Assembly (NCBI GenBank): GCA_965199815.1
Contig: CBDATE010000024.1
Coordinates: 532,307 to 596,306 of the forward strand
DNA: 64,000 nucleotides
From: Azotimanducus sp965199815
GTDB taxonomy: Bacteria; Pseudomonadota; Gammaproteobacteria; Pseudomonadales; Azotimanducaceae
Reading direction: 5' to 3'
Both the position numbers and the translations under genes were made by a program. Shown one piece after another: positions 61,001 to 64,000 of this stretch; positions within the stretch are counted from its first letter, which is position 1, and every line of letters begins with the position of its first letter. Below the pieces are notes generated by a model that was not told the DNA's origin, did not search any database, and saw nothing but the letters and a program-made list of their open reading frames with translations.

Positions 61001-62533
61001 ACCAGCGGTGGCGGTGGTTCCGCTCGCCACAGCCAGTACACTGACAGTATTGTCTCGGGTTAGCCTTCTCTGGTTCTGCGTCATGGTGAAGGTGACCACC
61101 GTGGTGCCGCTGTCGCCTTCTTTCACGCTCAGCCGCCCCGGTGAGGTGGTGCTCAGACCCGCTGCCGCCACCGTTATCGTCGGCCCACGGTCACCTTCGT
61201 TCATGGCAATGAGAAGCTTTCCCTGCGTATCGGAGAGGGATGTGCCCGAGGACGGATTGCTCAGCACGACCTCGAAAAATCGGTCAGGTTCCAGAAACAG
61301 GGAATCATCAATAAGGGTCACGGAGATGGTCTTCTTCACATCCCCCGGTGCGAATGTCAGCGTCTCCGATACAGGCGTGTAAGCCTCCCCCGCAATGGCA
61401 ATACCGGTACCGGGGAGAGACAGAGCCGGGTCATCGCTGGCGATGGTGGCCGTGGCATAGTCCACTGTCACTGGATTGGTGCTGGGCCGCGACAGGATCA
61501 CGTCAGCAACGACAGTGCCGGCTTGCTCGTCCACATTGATGTAGCCTCCCGGGCGCCCGAAAGAAGTTGCTGGGGGGGTGATACTTTGTCCTGGATCGTT
61601 GATGGGGATGATGCTGATCCTGGGGAATCGCGTATCTGCTTGCACCACCACTGACGCGGTGCGATCGTCGAAGCCGGTATCGGTGCTGCTTGCCGTGTGC
61701 TTGAATGTGGCGCTGCCGTAGTTGTTGTCCGTATCCGCACGCGCCGTCACTGTGACGGTCTGCACAGTGTCCCAGGTGGTGCTGGTGAAGGTCAAACTGG
61801 TGGGGGCAACCGACACATCCGCATCGCCACCGGATTCCTTGGTAATGGCGATGGTCACGTTCGCTGCAGGTGCCTCGTTCAGCTTCACGGTGTAGGTACC
61901 CGCGCCGCCTTCCCCCACCGCCAACGCCTCACTGCTCACCTCTATGCCGGGGGGAGAACCATCCACCTTGTACATTGCCTGATCTGACAGCCCGGCATAG
62001 GTGAGATCGGCATCCATGTTGTTGTCGGCATCACGAAGAATCCCCCCCGGTGACAGTGTGAAGGGGTTGGCGGGAATGCTGATGCCGTCGGTGTCAAGAT
62101 CACCACTCTGGACGGTGTACCCAAAACTCAGACGCGTCACTTCATCGCCGTTATCGAGAGTCCGGATAACTAGCGACGCAAAAGTCATGGTTCTGGTCTG
62201 GGAGCCGATCTGCAGACGCAATGAGATGCTACCTCCACGAAGTTCAAGCTCGCCTGAAAAAGTGGCATCGGCCGTGATTTCTTCACCCAACTCGTAGGTC
62301 TGGCCTCTATCGGGGGTGCTGGTGATGCTTATTGATTGGACGGTGGGTGCCGTTTGCGCGTGCGCGGCGGTCGGCAGGAGGCCCGCGGTCAGCACGACGA
62401 GGGCGAGCAGGGCTGTGATCGGGGCTCGTTGGGCGGTCGGCCCAGCGGGGGCGTGTGGGACGCGTGGGGCGCGCCAGAGACGAGTCAGGGCGGTGAACGC
62501 ACACTTGGCTATGGGGGCTGGGAGATGCGCCAT
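40031..62533 (-). CDS. Giant autotransporter-like surface protein, about 7,500 residues
   Basis: A single uninterrupted frame of 22.5 kb. Residues 1-59 are an extended signal peptide ending PTAAHA. A long passenger follows: Calx-beta domains (for example residues 230-600, with VDYATATIA, AGEAYTPVSETLTFAPGD), many fibronectin type III domains (ITDYDVRHRP, LTNGTVYEVQVRAQNENG) and putative Ig/He_PIG domains (LPAGLSLNASTGAISGTP). Three near-identical 600-residue blocks lie at about 1990-3690, and VDEGGSGTYTVALATQP repeats at about 3960-4540. A last Calx-beta domain is near 6856, then WLARFGRAMTEQALGGVEQR near 6968, a Gly/Ser linker, and a C-terminal beta-barrel at about 7100-7500 ending in Trp. 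It is probably a self-exporting adhesin or matrix protein. AGGAG precedes the chosen ATG; a poly-C run lies further upstream. Confidence 0.9.
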   Translation of the reverse strand: MAHLPAPIAKCAFTALTRLWRAPRVPHAPAGPTAQRAPITALLALVVLTAGLLPTAAHAQTAPTVQSISITSTPDRGQTYELGEEITADATFSGELELRGGSISLRLQIGSQTRTMTFASLVIRTLDNGDEVTRLSFGYTVQSGDLDTDGISIPANPFTLSPGGILRDADNNMDADLTYAGLSDQAMYKVDGSPPGIEVSSEALAVGEGGAGTYTVKLNEAPAANVTIAITKESGGDADVSVAPTSLTFTSTTWDTVQTVTVTARADTDNNYGSATFKHTASSTDTGFDDRTASVVVQADTRFPRISIIPINDPGQSITPPATSFGRPGGYINVDEQAGTVVADVILSRPSTNPVTVDYATATIASDDPALSLPGTGIAIAGEAYTPVSETLTFAPGDVKKTISVTLIDDSLFLEPDRFFEVVLSNPSSGTSLSDTQGKLLIAMNEGDRGPTITVAAAGLSTTSPGRLSVKEGDSGTTVVTFTMTQNQRRLTRDNTVSVLAVASGTTATAGSDFAALDTNTPLNFAAGEASKTFTVTINGDTTADEGDETIGIQFTSGSSAFTNSGGTGFGVTITILDDDDPPSAPAAPALTAGNAQLSVQWSAPTDDGGVAITDYDVRHRPTTPSDSSWTELADTTDSTATTATISSLTNGTVYEVQVRAQNENGAGDWSASAEATPSTMTLSYTAPPTTLTVNTAITALTATTSGVTGTIAYTANPSLPAGLSLNASTGAISGTPTAKSTSPVTVTVTATAGSTTAQADILFPAVAGEPLATPVVTLDVDNRQLTANWAAVTGVGNYVLQWKASTVTDWAMTGVTTVNAGGSSSTRYVMPYLTNGTAYDVRVQARAASASTTRADSAWSAAVSATPTAPTLSIAVVENASVSKSQRNITIQEDAGTVDFTVTLSAASTGMVTVDYATEGIPDGDPLISRNGTSSAIAGEDYTAVMGTLTFAPGETSKTISVQILDDTVHETDDFFRLVLSNPSAATIAANRGRLTLYITNADPVPPVTVTAEGLTSTGSPGATRATAEGKLSVTEGDADADITFTFTQASAVSWRDIVIGTFRIEGGTGTATADTDFESFSNRNLSIAAGQTQVQTTVKIKGDTDAEGDEIFYVELNRGDGIVTNSGGARFRIEVTILDDDGVPAAPAAPRLASSASGQLTASWLPPTDTGGVAITDYDVRYRVNSGSPKPDWTEEASTTAASTALMRDIGSLVGGTEYEVQVRAQNENGEGAWSPSATATPSTMLLTYASQPTTLRVGDTITDITATVTGFTGTPTYGYAVTSGTLPPGLTLSSTTGIISGTPTTANANQVIVTITVTAGSETASTNIVLPTVLPPSLSIMPAGGQGNSLTFMSERYLGILEEIGSGQVVAEVRLSSASLTPVTVEYVTEDLPDDNPLLAPAASFLATAGEDYVAQSGTLTFAPGQTLQTIAVPVIDDDLNETDDEFFRVRLSNPMGATLPSGMDVLNIGFANVDSFPPVTVTAQGLTGTRLRVTEGDSGNTEVTFTFTQAVAVRNGSVSLGNVFAGGTATINEDFTSFSSGSSGTNISAGMTTATVRLPIIGDTTDEDDETISIEFIRTDGSVFTNSGGGVFSVELTIVDDDGKPAAPAAPVLVPKGAGLDVSWLPPTDTGGMAITDYDVRHGIKPTSGDPATWTELTDTSDSTALSATISGLTNGTTYAVQVRAQNENGNGAWSASATATPSTMTLSYTAPPTTLTVNTPITALTATTSGVSGTIAYTVSPALPPGLSLNATNGTISGTPTTVSTSLTRVTVTATAGSNTATAGLIFPAVDKALLAAPVNLVQKFGTTPSKSGFAVIWDAVSNAVGYTVTATSGFGSTSVMVESPTREAVFTGLRPGVDYTVTVTATGDANYADSPASTALSLTTLTNSAPSITAIADQMTTVGTDLLVNVDATDADAGDTLQYRATSSDTTVATVSPTSLTDLGANSQVTVTPVAAGTASITVTVRDSVVAMTELFKVTVMEVEGNRLATPTVTLIVGDTWLQAIWPANIGAVASSELQWKASSVTGWSGTGVTTVTNTPTTPVKRTGTDIIGLTTGTTYEVRVRDKAVANSPDFVDSNWSSAVRATPKGIPAPTGLVVEDEDDTALTLRWTPPADTRFTGYEINQDDGGWEPLDASMDSTDVRITGLTNEQSYSFQLRAVRNLQGAQGETLGAAKILGAATPSVSGMPGTRPRAPEMLTAESGDGQVVLTWKAPSFGGTPTGYEVSSDGGKTWTATGSTDLSYTVMGLTNGQGYVFLVRGVNAIGTGSPSASASATPRGVPSAPTGLAAAAGNGEVKLTWTAHPDGANQVEGVTLLRFEYTIDSGTTWTPIEGNPVSKVSHVVTGLTNDQEYTFQLRFVNSIGNSAASNEAEATPTATGNVRFPAPVTGLTVTATAQRELTATWVMASHAPGGYELRWRKASNFRGFADSDKKTLAATDTSHKITGLDPGTDYIVVIVTLDSSKAEVSDTVVDRRVATLGAPTLSYPTLPTTLRAGVEFATLTPTPANFATGSTYTYAVTTGDLPSGLAFDTSTGAISGTPDRPKGTRTSVTVTVTGTTGTGMSMQTETATATLDFPRIFRFKLATPMVTLIVGDTWLQAVWPANIGLVESSELQWKASSVTGWSGTGVTTVTNTPTTPVERTGTDITGLTTGTEYEVRVRDKAVAGDSTYVDSDWSSAASATPKGIPAPTGLVVEDEDDTALTLRWTPPADTRFTGYEINQDEGGWEPLDASMDSTDVRITGLTNGQSYSFRLRAVRAVDRRNLQDEVVETLGAAKILGAATPSVSGMPGTRPRAPEMLTAESGDGQVVLTWKAPSFGATPTGYEVSSDGGKTWTATGSTDLSYTVMGLTNGQGYVFLVRAVNAIGTGSPSASASATPKGVPSAPTGLAAEAGNGEVKLTWTAHPDGANRVAGVTLLRFEYTTDSGTNWTAIEGNPVSKVSHVVTGLTNGQAYTFQLRFVNSIGNSAASKAVSATPTASEGKFPAPVTGLTVTATAQRELTATWVMASHAPGGYELRWRKVSDFRGADSDKKALAATDTSHKITGLDPGTDYIVTIVTLDSSKAEVSDTVVDRRVATLDAPTLTYPALPTTLRAGVEFATLTPASLTNFTTGLTYTYAVTAGDLPSGLALDTSTGAISGTPDRPKGTRTSVTVTVTGTKGTGMSMQTETATATLDFPRIFRFRLATPTVTLIVGDTWLRAVWPANIGLVESSELQWKASSVTSWTAATGVTTVTGTSVKRTGTNIIGLTTGTEYEVRVRDKAVAGDSTHVDSDWSSAASATPKGIPAPTGLVVEDEDDTALTLRWTPPADTRFTGYEINQDESGWEPLDASMDSTDVRITGLTNEQSYSFRLRAVRAVDRRNLQDEVVETLGAAKILGAATPSVSGMPGTRPRAPEMLMAEAGDGQVVLTWKAPSFGGTPTGYEVSSDGGKTWTATGSTDLSYTVMGLTNGQGYVFLVRAVNAIGTGAPSGSASATPKGVPSAPTGLAAAAGNGEVKLTWTAHPDGANQVEGVTLLRFEYTSDSGTTWTAIEGNPTSKVSHVVTGLTNGQAYSFQLRVVNSVGNSAASKAVSATPTATGNVRFPAPVTGLTVTATAQRELTATWMVASHAPGGYELRWRKVSDFRGADSDKKALAAADTSHKITGLDPGTDYIVTIVTLDSKDAEVSDTVVDRRVATLDAPTLSYTAAPTTMTVGTSITALTATATGFTGTLGYSVTTGSLPAGLDISATTGEITGAPTAASTSTTDVTVTATAGTGTDAETATADITFPAIGKGTLATPANLALKADTQSKTGFTVTWTAVKGATGYTATAVQGSNTFTGTVTGTEATFTGLAVNTTYTVSVVATGNTANYENSVAATLSQATSDNSAPTVATEIPNQTATVGVAFSFTLPAGTFSDADSGDMLTYTAMRTDGTTDSALPTWLSFTAGTGVFSGTPTSTDTGTLMVKVTASDGTASVSDTFDIVVSLAPDLVFTPTALTVDEGGSGTYTVALATQPSATVTVTVGGTASTDVTVDTDTGTTGNQSTLTFSNSNWDTAQTVTVNAAEDADAVDDSVTLGHTAANGGYGSVNRDLVVTVEDDDTPGLVFTPTALTVDEGGSGTYTVALATQPSATVTVTVTGTGDVSVSPTSLTFSNSNWGTAQTVTVNAAEDADAGDDTATISHMASGGDYGSVTGSLVVTVDDDDSPGLVFTPTALTVDEGGSGTYTVALATQPSATVTVTVTGSGDVSVSPTSLTFSNSNWSTAQTVTVSAAEDADTADDSVTLGHTAANGGYGSVSRDLAVTVDDDDNPGLVFTPTALTVDEGGSGTYTVALATQPSATVTVTVGGTASTDVTVDTDTGTTGNQSTLTFSNSNWDTAQTVTVSAAEDADAIDDSVTLSHTAANGGYGSVTDNLVVTVDDDENLLGLVFRPTALTVVEGRSGTYTVKLATQPAGNVTVTVDDTASSEISVDTDFTMTGDQNTITFTTDNWFMERVVRVNAGEDDDAVDDSVTLGHTTTGYSSVSGNLVVTVDDDEIPNRAPSITDIAGRTATFGTNVRVDVDATDADDDSLQYRASSGDTTVATVSPTTLTAHSNTSQVTVTPVGAGTATITVTVSDGEEMPTETFDVVVSRATLGITRAMLARGNGQLTPSWEAVTGAASYALQYKLSSVTGWSGSGVTTVDPATSGTAITGLTNEMAYDVRVRAKAAPSSARYVDGRWSGGTQGIPTATQVPTALAASFRGNPPDTSRSDFYIPGERVDVLVDINTSQFAIRPIGGTVRPRLALTVGSETRYATYMQFSSSARQVSGSRGSLVFRYTFVADDRDADGISVPENAIDLPAGVSITARDDATLDAELEFAGTEVGGVRYWVAPDSTRKVDNTPLKASGLTLAKGSEPDKVVVTWNKAGYAPNGYSVRWRKVGSSALSAVNSVEGTPVADAEGEPTDKLGYEITGLESNTAYFVRLDTRNGADTGVQSKTNLTERITTAEGPPSAPVTPTVTEGDAQLTVNWSAPTNNGGSAITDYDVRYRPSTPADGAWTSLDDAAANATDTSTTATITGLTDGTEYEVQVRAQNANGEGFWSASVRGTPGGVSLSYTAVPTTLTVGTPITALTATATGFTGTLGYEVTTGTLPPGLKLNKGTGAITGAPSTASTSTTDVTVTATAGTGTDAQTATRGLTFPAVGKGTLATPTGLALKANTQRKTGFTVTWTAVENATGYTATAVQGSNTFTGVVDTTGSNPEATFTGLAVATTYTVSVVATGNANYEASTAATLSQATAANAAPTVANAIADQTATVGVAFSFTLPTGTFSDADSGDSLTYTAQQTDGTTDSALPTWLGFTAGTGVFSGTPTSTDTGTLMVKVTAIDGTDSVSDTFDIVVSVAPALVFTPTALTVDEGGSGIYTVALATQPSATVTVTVAGSGDVSVSPTSLTFTATTWSTAQTVTASAAEDTDTVDDSVTLSHTAANGGYGSVTGSLVVTVDDDDQSLTYTAAPTTMTVGTPITALTATATGFTGTLGYSVTTGSLPAGLGISATTGAITGMPSTASTSTTTVTVTATAGTGTDAQTATADITFPAVSKGTLATPTGLDVKANSKSKSGFTITWNAVANAAGYTATARASNQPDVTVTLSTAPANPEAVLTGLAVNTIYTVTVIATGNANYDNSSVSNGQSVTTLANSAPTVANAIADQTATVRVAFSYAFPANSFADTDSGDTLTYTASKSDDMALPTWLSFAAGTRTFSGTPQSTDTGTLSVKVTASDGTDSVSDTFDIVVSVAPALVFTPTALTVDEGGSGTYTVALAAQPSATVTVTVGGTASSDVTVDTDTGTAGNQSTLTFSNSNWDTAQTVTVSAAEDTDTVDDSVTLSHTAANGGYGSVTGNLVVTVDDDDQSLTYTTAPTTMTVGTPITALTATAAGFTGTLGYSVTTGSLPAGLRMSATTGAISGTPSTASTSTTTVTVTATAGTGTDAQTATADITFPAVSKATLATPTGLALKANTQRKTSFTVTWTAVTNATGYTAMAVQGSNTFTGAVTGTEAAFTGLTAGTTYTVSVVATGDTANYENSSAATLSQATAANVAPSIVDITNKTATFGTNLLVDVDATDTNPEDTLQYQASSSAAAVATVTPTSLTDLGANSQVTVTPVGAGTATITVTVSDGTASPTDTFVVTVSRAQLGTPVVTVSAQDGELTASWSDVPNAASYEVEYKQSTSDTWLNNDDDTSPAEIDSLTNGTEYDVRVRAKAASSSTTYADSAWSEVKKGTPTAVVEMDVAPSFGSETIAAQTWTVRTGVDLTLPAATGGNGTLTYTLIPDLPAGVSFDAATRTVSGAPTAVASATTYTWRASDSDSNTANSDTAALTFQVTVGKGTLATPSGLALKANTLAQAGFTVTFDVVPFAGSYTATATPSGGTAVSGTVTAVTAGLEASFTGLTANTTYSVSITAIGNANYNDSQAGTVSVTTLEGDTSLVTPTKVNSLQVTAGDGSLEVNWVAASVAPNGYSVRWRERGPGSTLTSVNRVTDTSFTISNLTNGQEYVVRVDTRNAADTGIQTGTLVTTIGTPAGTDSAPAFASGTTIPDQAWTVGVGVALTLPEATGGNGTLSYTLTPDLPVGVTLDTSTRVVSGTPTAAASAATYTWRAADSDGNTANSDTAALSFELTVSAVAPTAVSNLQVAARDASLEVSWTAASVAPNGYSVRWREEGSGNALSPINEVDGTSFTIPDLTNGQQYEVRVDTRNAADDGVQAGTDVTATGTPVETDSAPAFASDTSIPDQIWRVDTPVNLTLPEATGGNGTLSYTLTPDLPTGVTLDTSTRVVSGTPTATASAATYTWRVADSDSNTASSDTAELNFRLRVDAKRNIRSTGSSLPRVNIEDASAMEGDDLVFRVVLSKAVQHRVKVYWATRPGTARADQDFWSAVGALVFKPGVTERRIRVETLDDDHNDPGETMQVRLSSPRGTLIGDGIATGTINNWDALPVAWLARFGRAMTEQALGGVEQRLTAPREAGTQGTVAGMTLDSLGLFADGAGAWPPAGEVSGEVSGEVSGNVSGNVSGGTLGGVSFGSYFNSTPLDGSPVFGAGASSQGGVPFASSPFGGGLLTTSNFTHTGAMDESGGSLAFWGRGARADFRGRDGLVNLDGQTETATLGADYARDEWLTGVMLTSSRGTGGYQGVASGEVEVSLNAAIPYGSYRFSERLDVWGAVGRGTGALTLTPEGEGSIEAGLDWSMVSAGLRGGLFGAAGYGPAVTLVSDVLWSRTGSGRVEAGEGHSSLASSEADTSRLRLGLEGSWALTLGNVGAVTPKLEAGVRHDDGDAEQGFGVEVGGGLAWTLPALGLTFDVSGRTLVTHEDDGQESHGFSAALNFDPSAASTRGFTLNLRQDIGGPSSGGVQALFASELPGIGGMGGGAAGTSAGSRWTLETAYGLAAYGDRFTLSPSFGLTASDTSVDFHLGWQLVPELSEDALNLSLMFKATRRELLDVGTASSIDGIGSIGTPEQDPEHGVQIEVSARW
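48950..50610 (-). repeat. Near-identical Calx-beta/VDEGGSGTYTV repeats inside the giant gene
   Basis: Units of about 300 bp recur, each coding for LVFTPTALTVDEGGSGTYTV, then ALATQPSATVTVTV, LTFSNSNWDTAQTVTV and VTVDDDD linkers. Several stretches are identical at DNA level (for example around 49440-49620 and 50400-50580). Single further copies occur near 45000-45200 and 46250-46390. Confidence 0.85.
51471..56575 (-). repeat. Three near-identical 1.8-kb (600-residue) repeats inside the giant gene
   Basis: The sequence AGCGTCGCGACTCTCCTGTC recurs at about 51477, 53277 and 55077, an exact 1,800-bp period, and GCCCACAATC at 52928, 54731 and 56522 gives 1,803 and 1,791. Each block encodes several fibronectin type III domains and one He_PIG-like domain. 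Much of the DNA is identical, including silent positions, so the blocks are recent or kept alike by gene conversion. Confidence 0.92.
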
Positions 62534-62566
62534 GTCAGGCTCCTGCTGCTGTAAACATCTTTGAGA

Positions 62567-62591
62567 GGGGGGGGGGGGGGGGGGGGGGGGG
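62567..62591 (-). promoter_or_regulatory. Poly-G/C tract of 25 upstream of the giant gene: candidate phase-variation switch
   Basis: Twenty-five G on the plus strand, poly-C on the coding strand. It ends 33 nt before the ATG at 62533. Further upstream on the minus strand, TTGAAT and TATTCT are spaced like weak -35 and -10 boxes, which would place the tract in the 5' leader. An in-frame ATG at 62623 would instead read the tract as a proline run, so length changes could also act by frameshift. The exact count may vary between cells or be misassembled. Confidence 0.75.
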
Positions 62592-62775
62592 CGAGTTCGA
62601 AAGGCAGAATAACATGCACACATCCCGATTCAACGGACAACAACTTACATTCTACCCTTTCCGGCGCGAGCTGTACATGTGTGTGGACTGGCACAAGCGG
62701 ACGAGTCGAGTCCGTACATTCACCCTGATGCATCAATACTCACACTCACGTCACCACCTCGTCACGCAGATGAGG

Positions 62776-64000
62776 TTACTCCGGGGAAGGCGAGTTGAGC
62801 GATTTGACAAGGCTCACACAGGATAGAACGCACAGGATCAGAATGGGCAAGGCCACCACCAGCACCAGCGACTGAATCGCTCTCAAAGCGTCAAGTTCGG
62901 TATTCACAATCATCAACAGGGCGATTGGCAACAGCATAACGCCAAATGCCCAGAATATACGGTGCCAGCGGGCGGGCTGTTCGTCATGCTCCAGATCTCT
63001 CGTTGCCGCCGAGGCAATGGCGAATGACGCGGAATCATACGAGGTGGCGACGAAGATGATGCCGGTTACCAGAAAAACCAGTAAAGGCAGGGAATTCAAT
63101 GGCATGGCTCCAATCAGGGCAGCGACACCTATGTACGGTGTACCGGAACGAACATTCTCCAGAATCGGTGCCAGACCCTGAGCATCGTGCCATATAGCGC
63201 TTGTGCCGAGCGTGAGGTAATACAGCGCACAGCCGGCAGTTCCCCAGCCGAGCATCCCGAACACCAGTTCGCGCAGCGAGCGGCCATAGGAAATGCGCGC
63301 CACGAAGAGGCCCATGAAGGGCGCGTAAGCAACCCACCAGGCCCAGTAGAAGATCGTCCAGTCGCCAACAAACCCATTGCCACCGAATGGCTCCGTCCAG
63401 GTCATCATGCGAACGGTAGCGACCAGCAACAAACCAAGATTGTTGGTGGCGGTCTCGAAGATCAACACCGTTGGACCGGTGACCAGCACGAATAGACAAA
63501 AGCCGATAGCCAACCAGGCATTGACCTCACTCAAGCGGCGTATTCCGCGATTGAGACCCAGATAAACGCTCGTGGCGACAATCAGGGCACATACCAGCAA
63601 GACGAGAGAACCAGACCAGAAATTCTGTGGCAGCCATCCCAGTTCAGCGATGAGCGCGGTCAGCAAAGGGGTAGCAAACCCCAGAGAAGTGCCGGTACCA
63701 CCAATCAATCCAACGATAAAACACACATCTACCAGGCGACCACCCAAGGTACCCGAGAAGCCTTCACCGAATAATCCCGACAATCCGGTGGAAAAACGCA
63801 GTTGGCCGGATCTGCGCGAGCAAAATACCCAGCCAATGGAAACAGCCGGTACGCAATAGAGCGCCCAAGCGGAGAAACCCCAGTGGAAGATGCCGTAAGT
63901 GCTCGCCCACTCCTTGGCTTCGATACTGCCCGGCTCGGCTCCAAAGGGAGGTTGATCCATGTAATAACCCCACTCATGAGCCGACCAGTACATGATGGAT
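62776..64000 (-). CDS. BCCT-family transporter, C-terminal part (5' end outside window)
   Basis: The frame is open at the right edge, so the first part (about 100 or more residues) is missing. The 400 or so visible residues include MYWSAHEWGYYMDQPP, FCLFVLVTGPTVLIFETATN and the family signature WTIFYWAWWVAYAPFMGLFVARISYGRS, in which the Trp-rich helix forms the betaine/choline binding box. Later helices (LPLLVFLVTGIIFVATSYDSASFA) are also typical. These are sodium- or proton-coupled carriers of betaine, carnitine, choline or DMSP; the substrate is not resolved. The gene is upstream of the giant gene on the same strand, 242 bp away. Confidence 0.93.
   Translation of the reverse strand, partial: SIMYWSAHEWGYYMDQPPFGAEPGSIEAKEWASTYGIFHWGFSAWALYCVPAVSIGWVFCSRRSGQLRFSTGLSGLFGEGFSGTLGGRLVDVCFIVGLIGGTGTSLGFATPLLTALIAELGWLPQNFWSGSLVLLVCALIVATSVYLGLNRGIRRLSEVNAWLAIGFCLFVLVTGPTVLIFETATNNLGLLLVATVRMMTWTEPFGGNGFVGDWTIFYWAWWVAYAPFMGLFVARISYGRSLRELVFGMLGWGTAGCALYYLTLGTSAIWHDAQGLAPILENVRSGTPYIGVAALIGAMPLNSLPLLVFLVTGIIFVATSYDSASFAIASAATRDLEHDEQPARWHRIFWAFGVMLLPIALLMIVNTELDALRAIQSLVLVVALPILILCVLSCVSLVKSLNSPSPE

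Noticed and set aside
62509..62736. A short minus-strand frame crossing the poly-C tract
   Set aside because: Reads proline-rich sequence from the tract and overlaps the giant gene start in another frame; no ribosome binding site or family similarity.

Overview
This window comes from the GC-rich chromosome of a gammaproteobacterium. The best evidence is gene order: nadA, bepA, a tusA-like gene, dapA and bamC lie in the order known from Pseudomonas. The window also has a System I cytochrome c maturation cluster (ccmCDEFGHI) next to mfd and csiV, plus bioB. No rRNA, tRNA or CRISPR array was found. The species cannot be named from sequence alone. The giant repeat-rich autotransporter, the BCCT transporter and the pair of LLM-type oxidoreductases would fit a marine or host-associated lifestyle, but that is inference.

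Layout. 1-4.4 kb: the 3' part of an AddA/RecB-like helicase-nuclease gene, a 550-bp tandem duplication of its end, a CinA/NadD-like fusion gene and an alpha/beta hydrolase. 4.45-6.56 kb: a complete ISAs1-family insertion sequence with imperfect terminal inverted repeats and a 10-bp target duplication; its transposase is fused to a DruA-like (DUF4338) domain. 6.6-13.3 kb: bamC, dapA, tusA, bepA, nadA, an SDR dehydrogenase and a DsbA-like thioredoxin. 13.4-15 kb: a REP-associated tyrosine transposase (RAYT) between two arrays of GTGTCCC/GGGACAC-containing repeats. 15-18.4 kb: two LLM-class oxidoreductases around an APH-type phosphotransferase. 18.4-29.4 kb: ccmI to ccmC, csiV, mfd and bioB, all on the minus strand. 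29.4-38.7 kb: a quinone oxidoreductase, DUF3108 and DUF4340 proteins, a Gld-type ABC system, an EF-hand outer-membrane-like protein, a GST and a fatty acid hydroxylase. 38.8-62.5 kb: duplicated coiled-coil/membrane-anchor cassettes and then one gene of about 22.5 kb, encoding an autotransporter-like protein of about 7,500 residues. 62.8-64 kb: the 3' part of a BCCT transporter gene.

The most interesting signals are three. (1) A 150-bp element occurs twice (30382-30531 and 39457-39606), differs by one base, and is built from five consecutive hairpins. Each copy is flanked by its own 4-bp direct repeat (CTCG; CTTA). Removing copy 1 restores a canonical C-terminus to the quinone oxidoreductase, and paralogous empty sites exist for copy 2, so it looks like a real mobile element with no protein of its own. 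(2) A 25-bp poly-C run (sense strand) sits 33 nt upstream of the giant surface-protein gene and is a strong candidate phase-variation switch. (3) The giant protein carries near-identical 600-residue repeats, and its 3' end plus an adjacent coiled-coil gene has been duplicated.

A general trait of this stretch is that many gene 3' ends carry tandem repeats (helicase, DsbA-like, phosphotransferase, ccmG, coiled-coil genes), so slippage and unequal recombination seem to be reshaping C-termini here.
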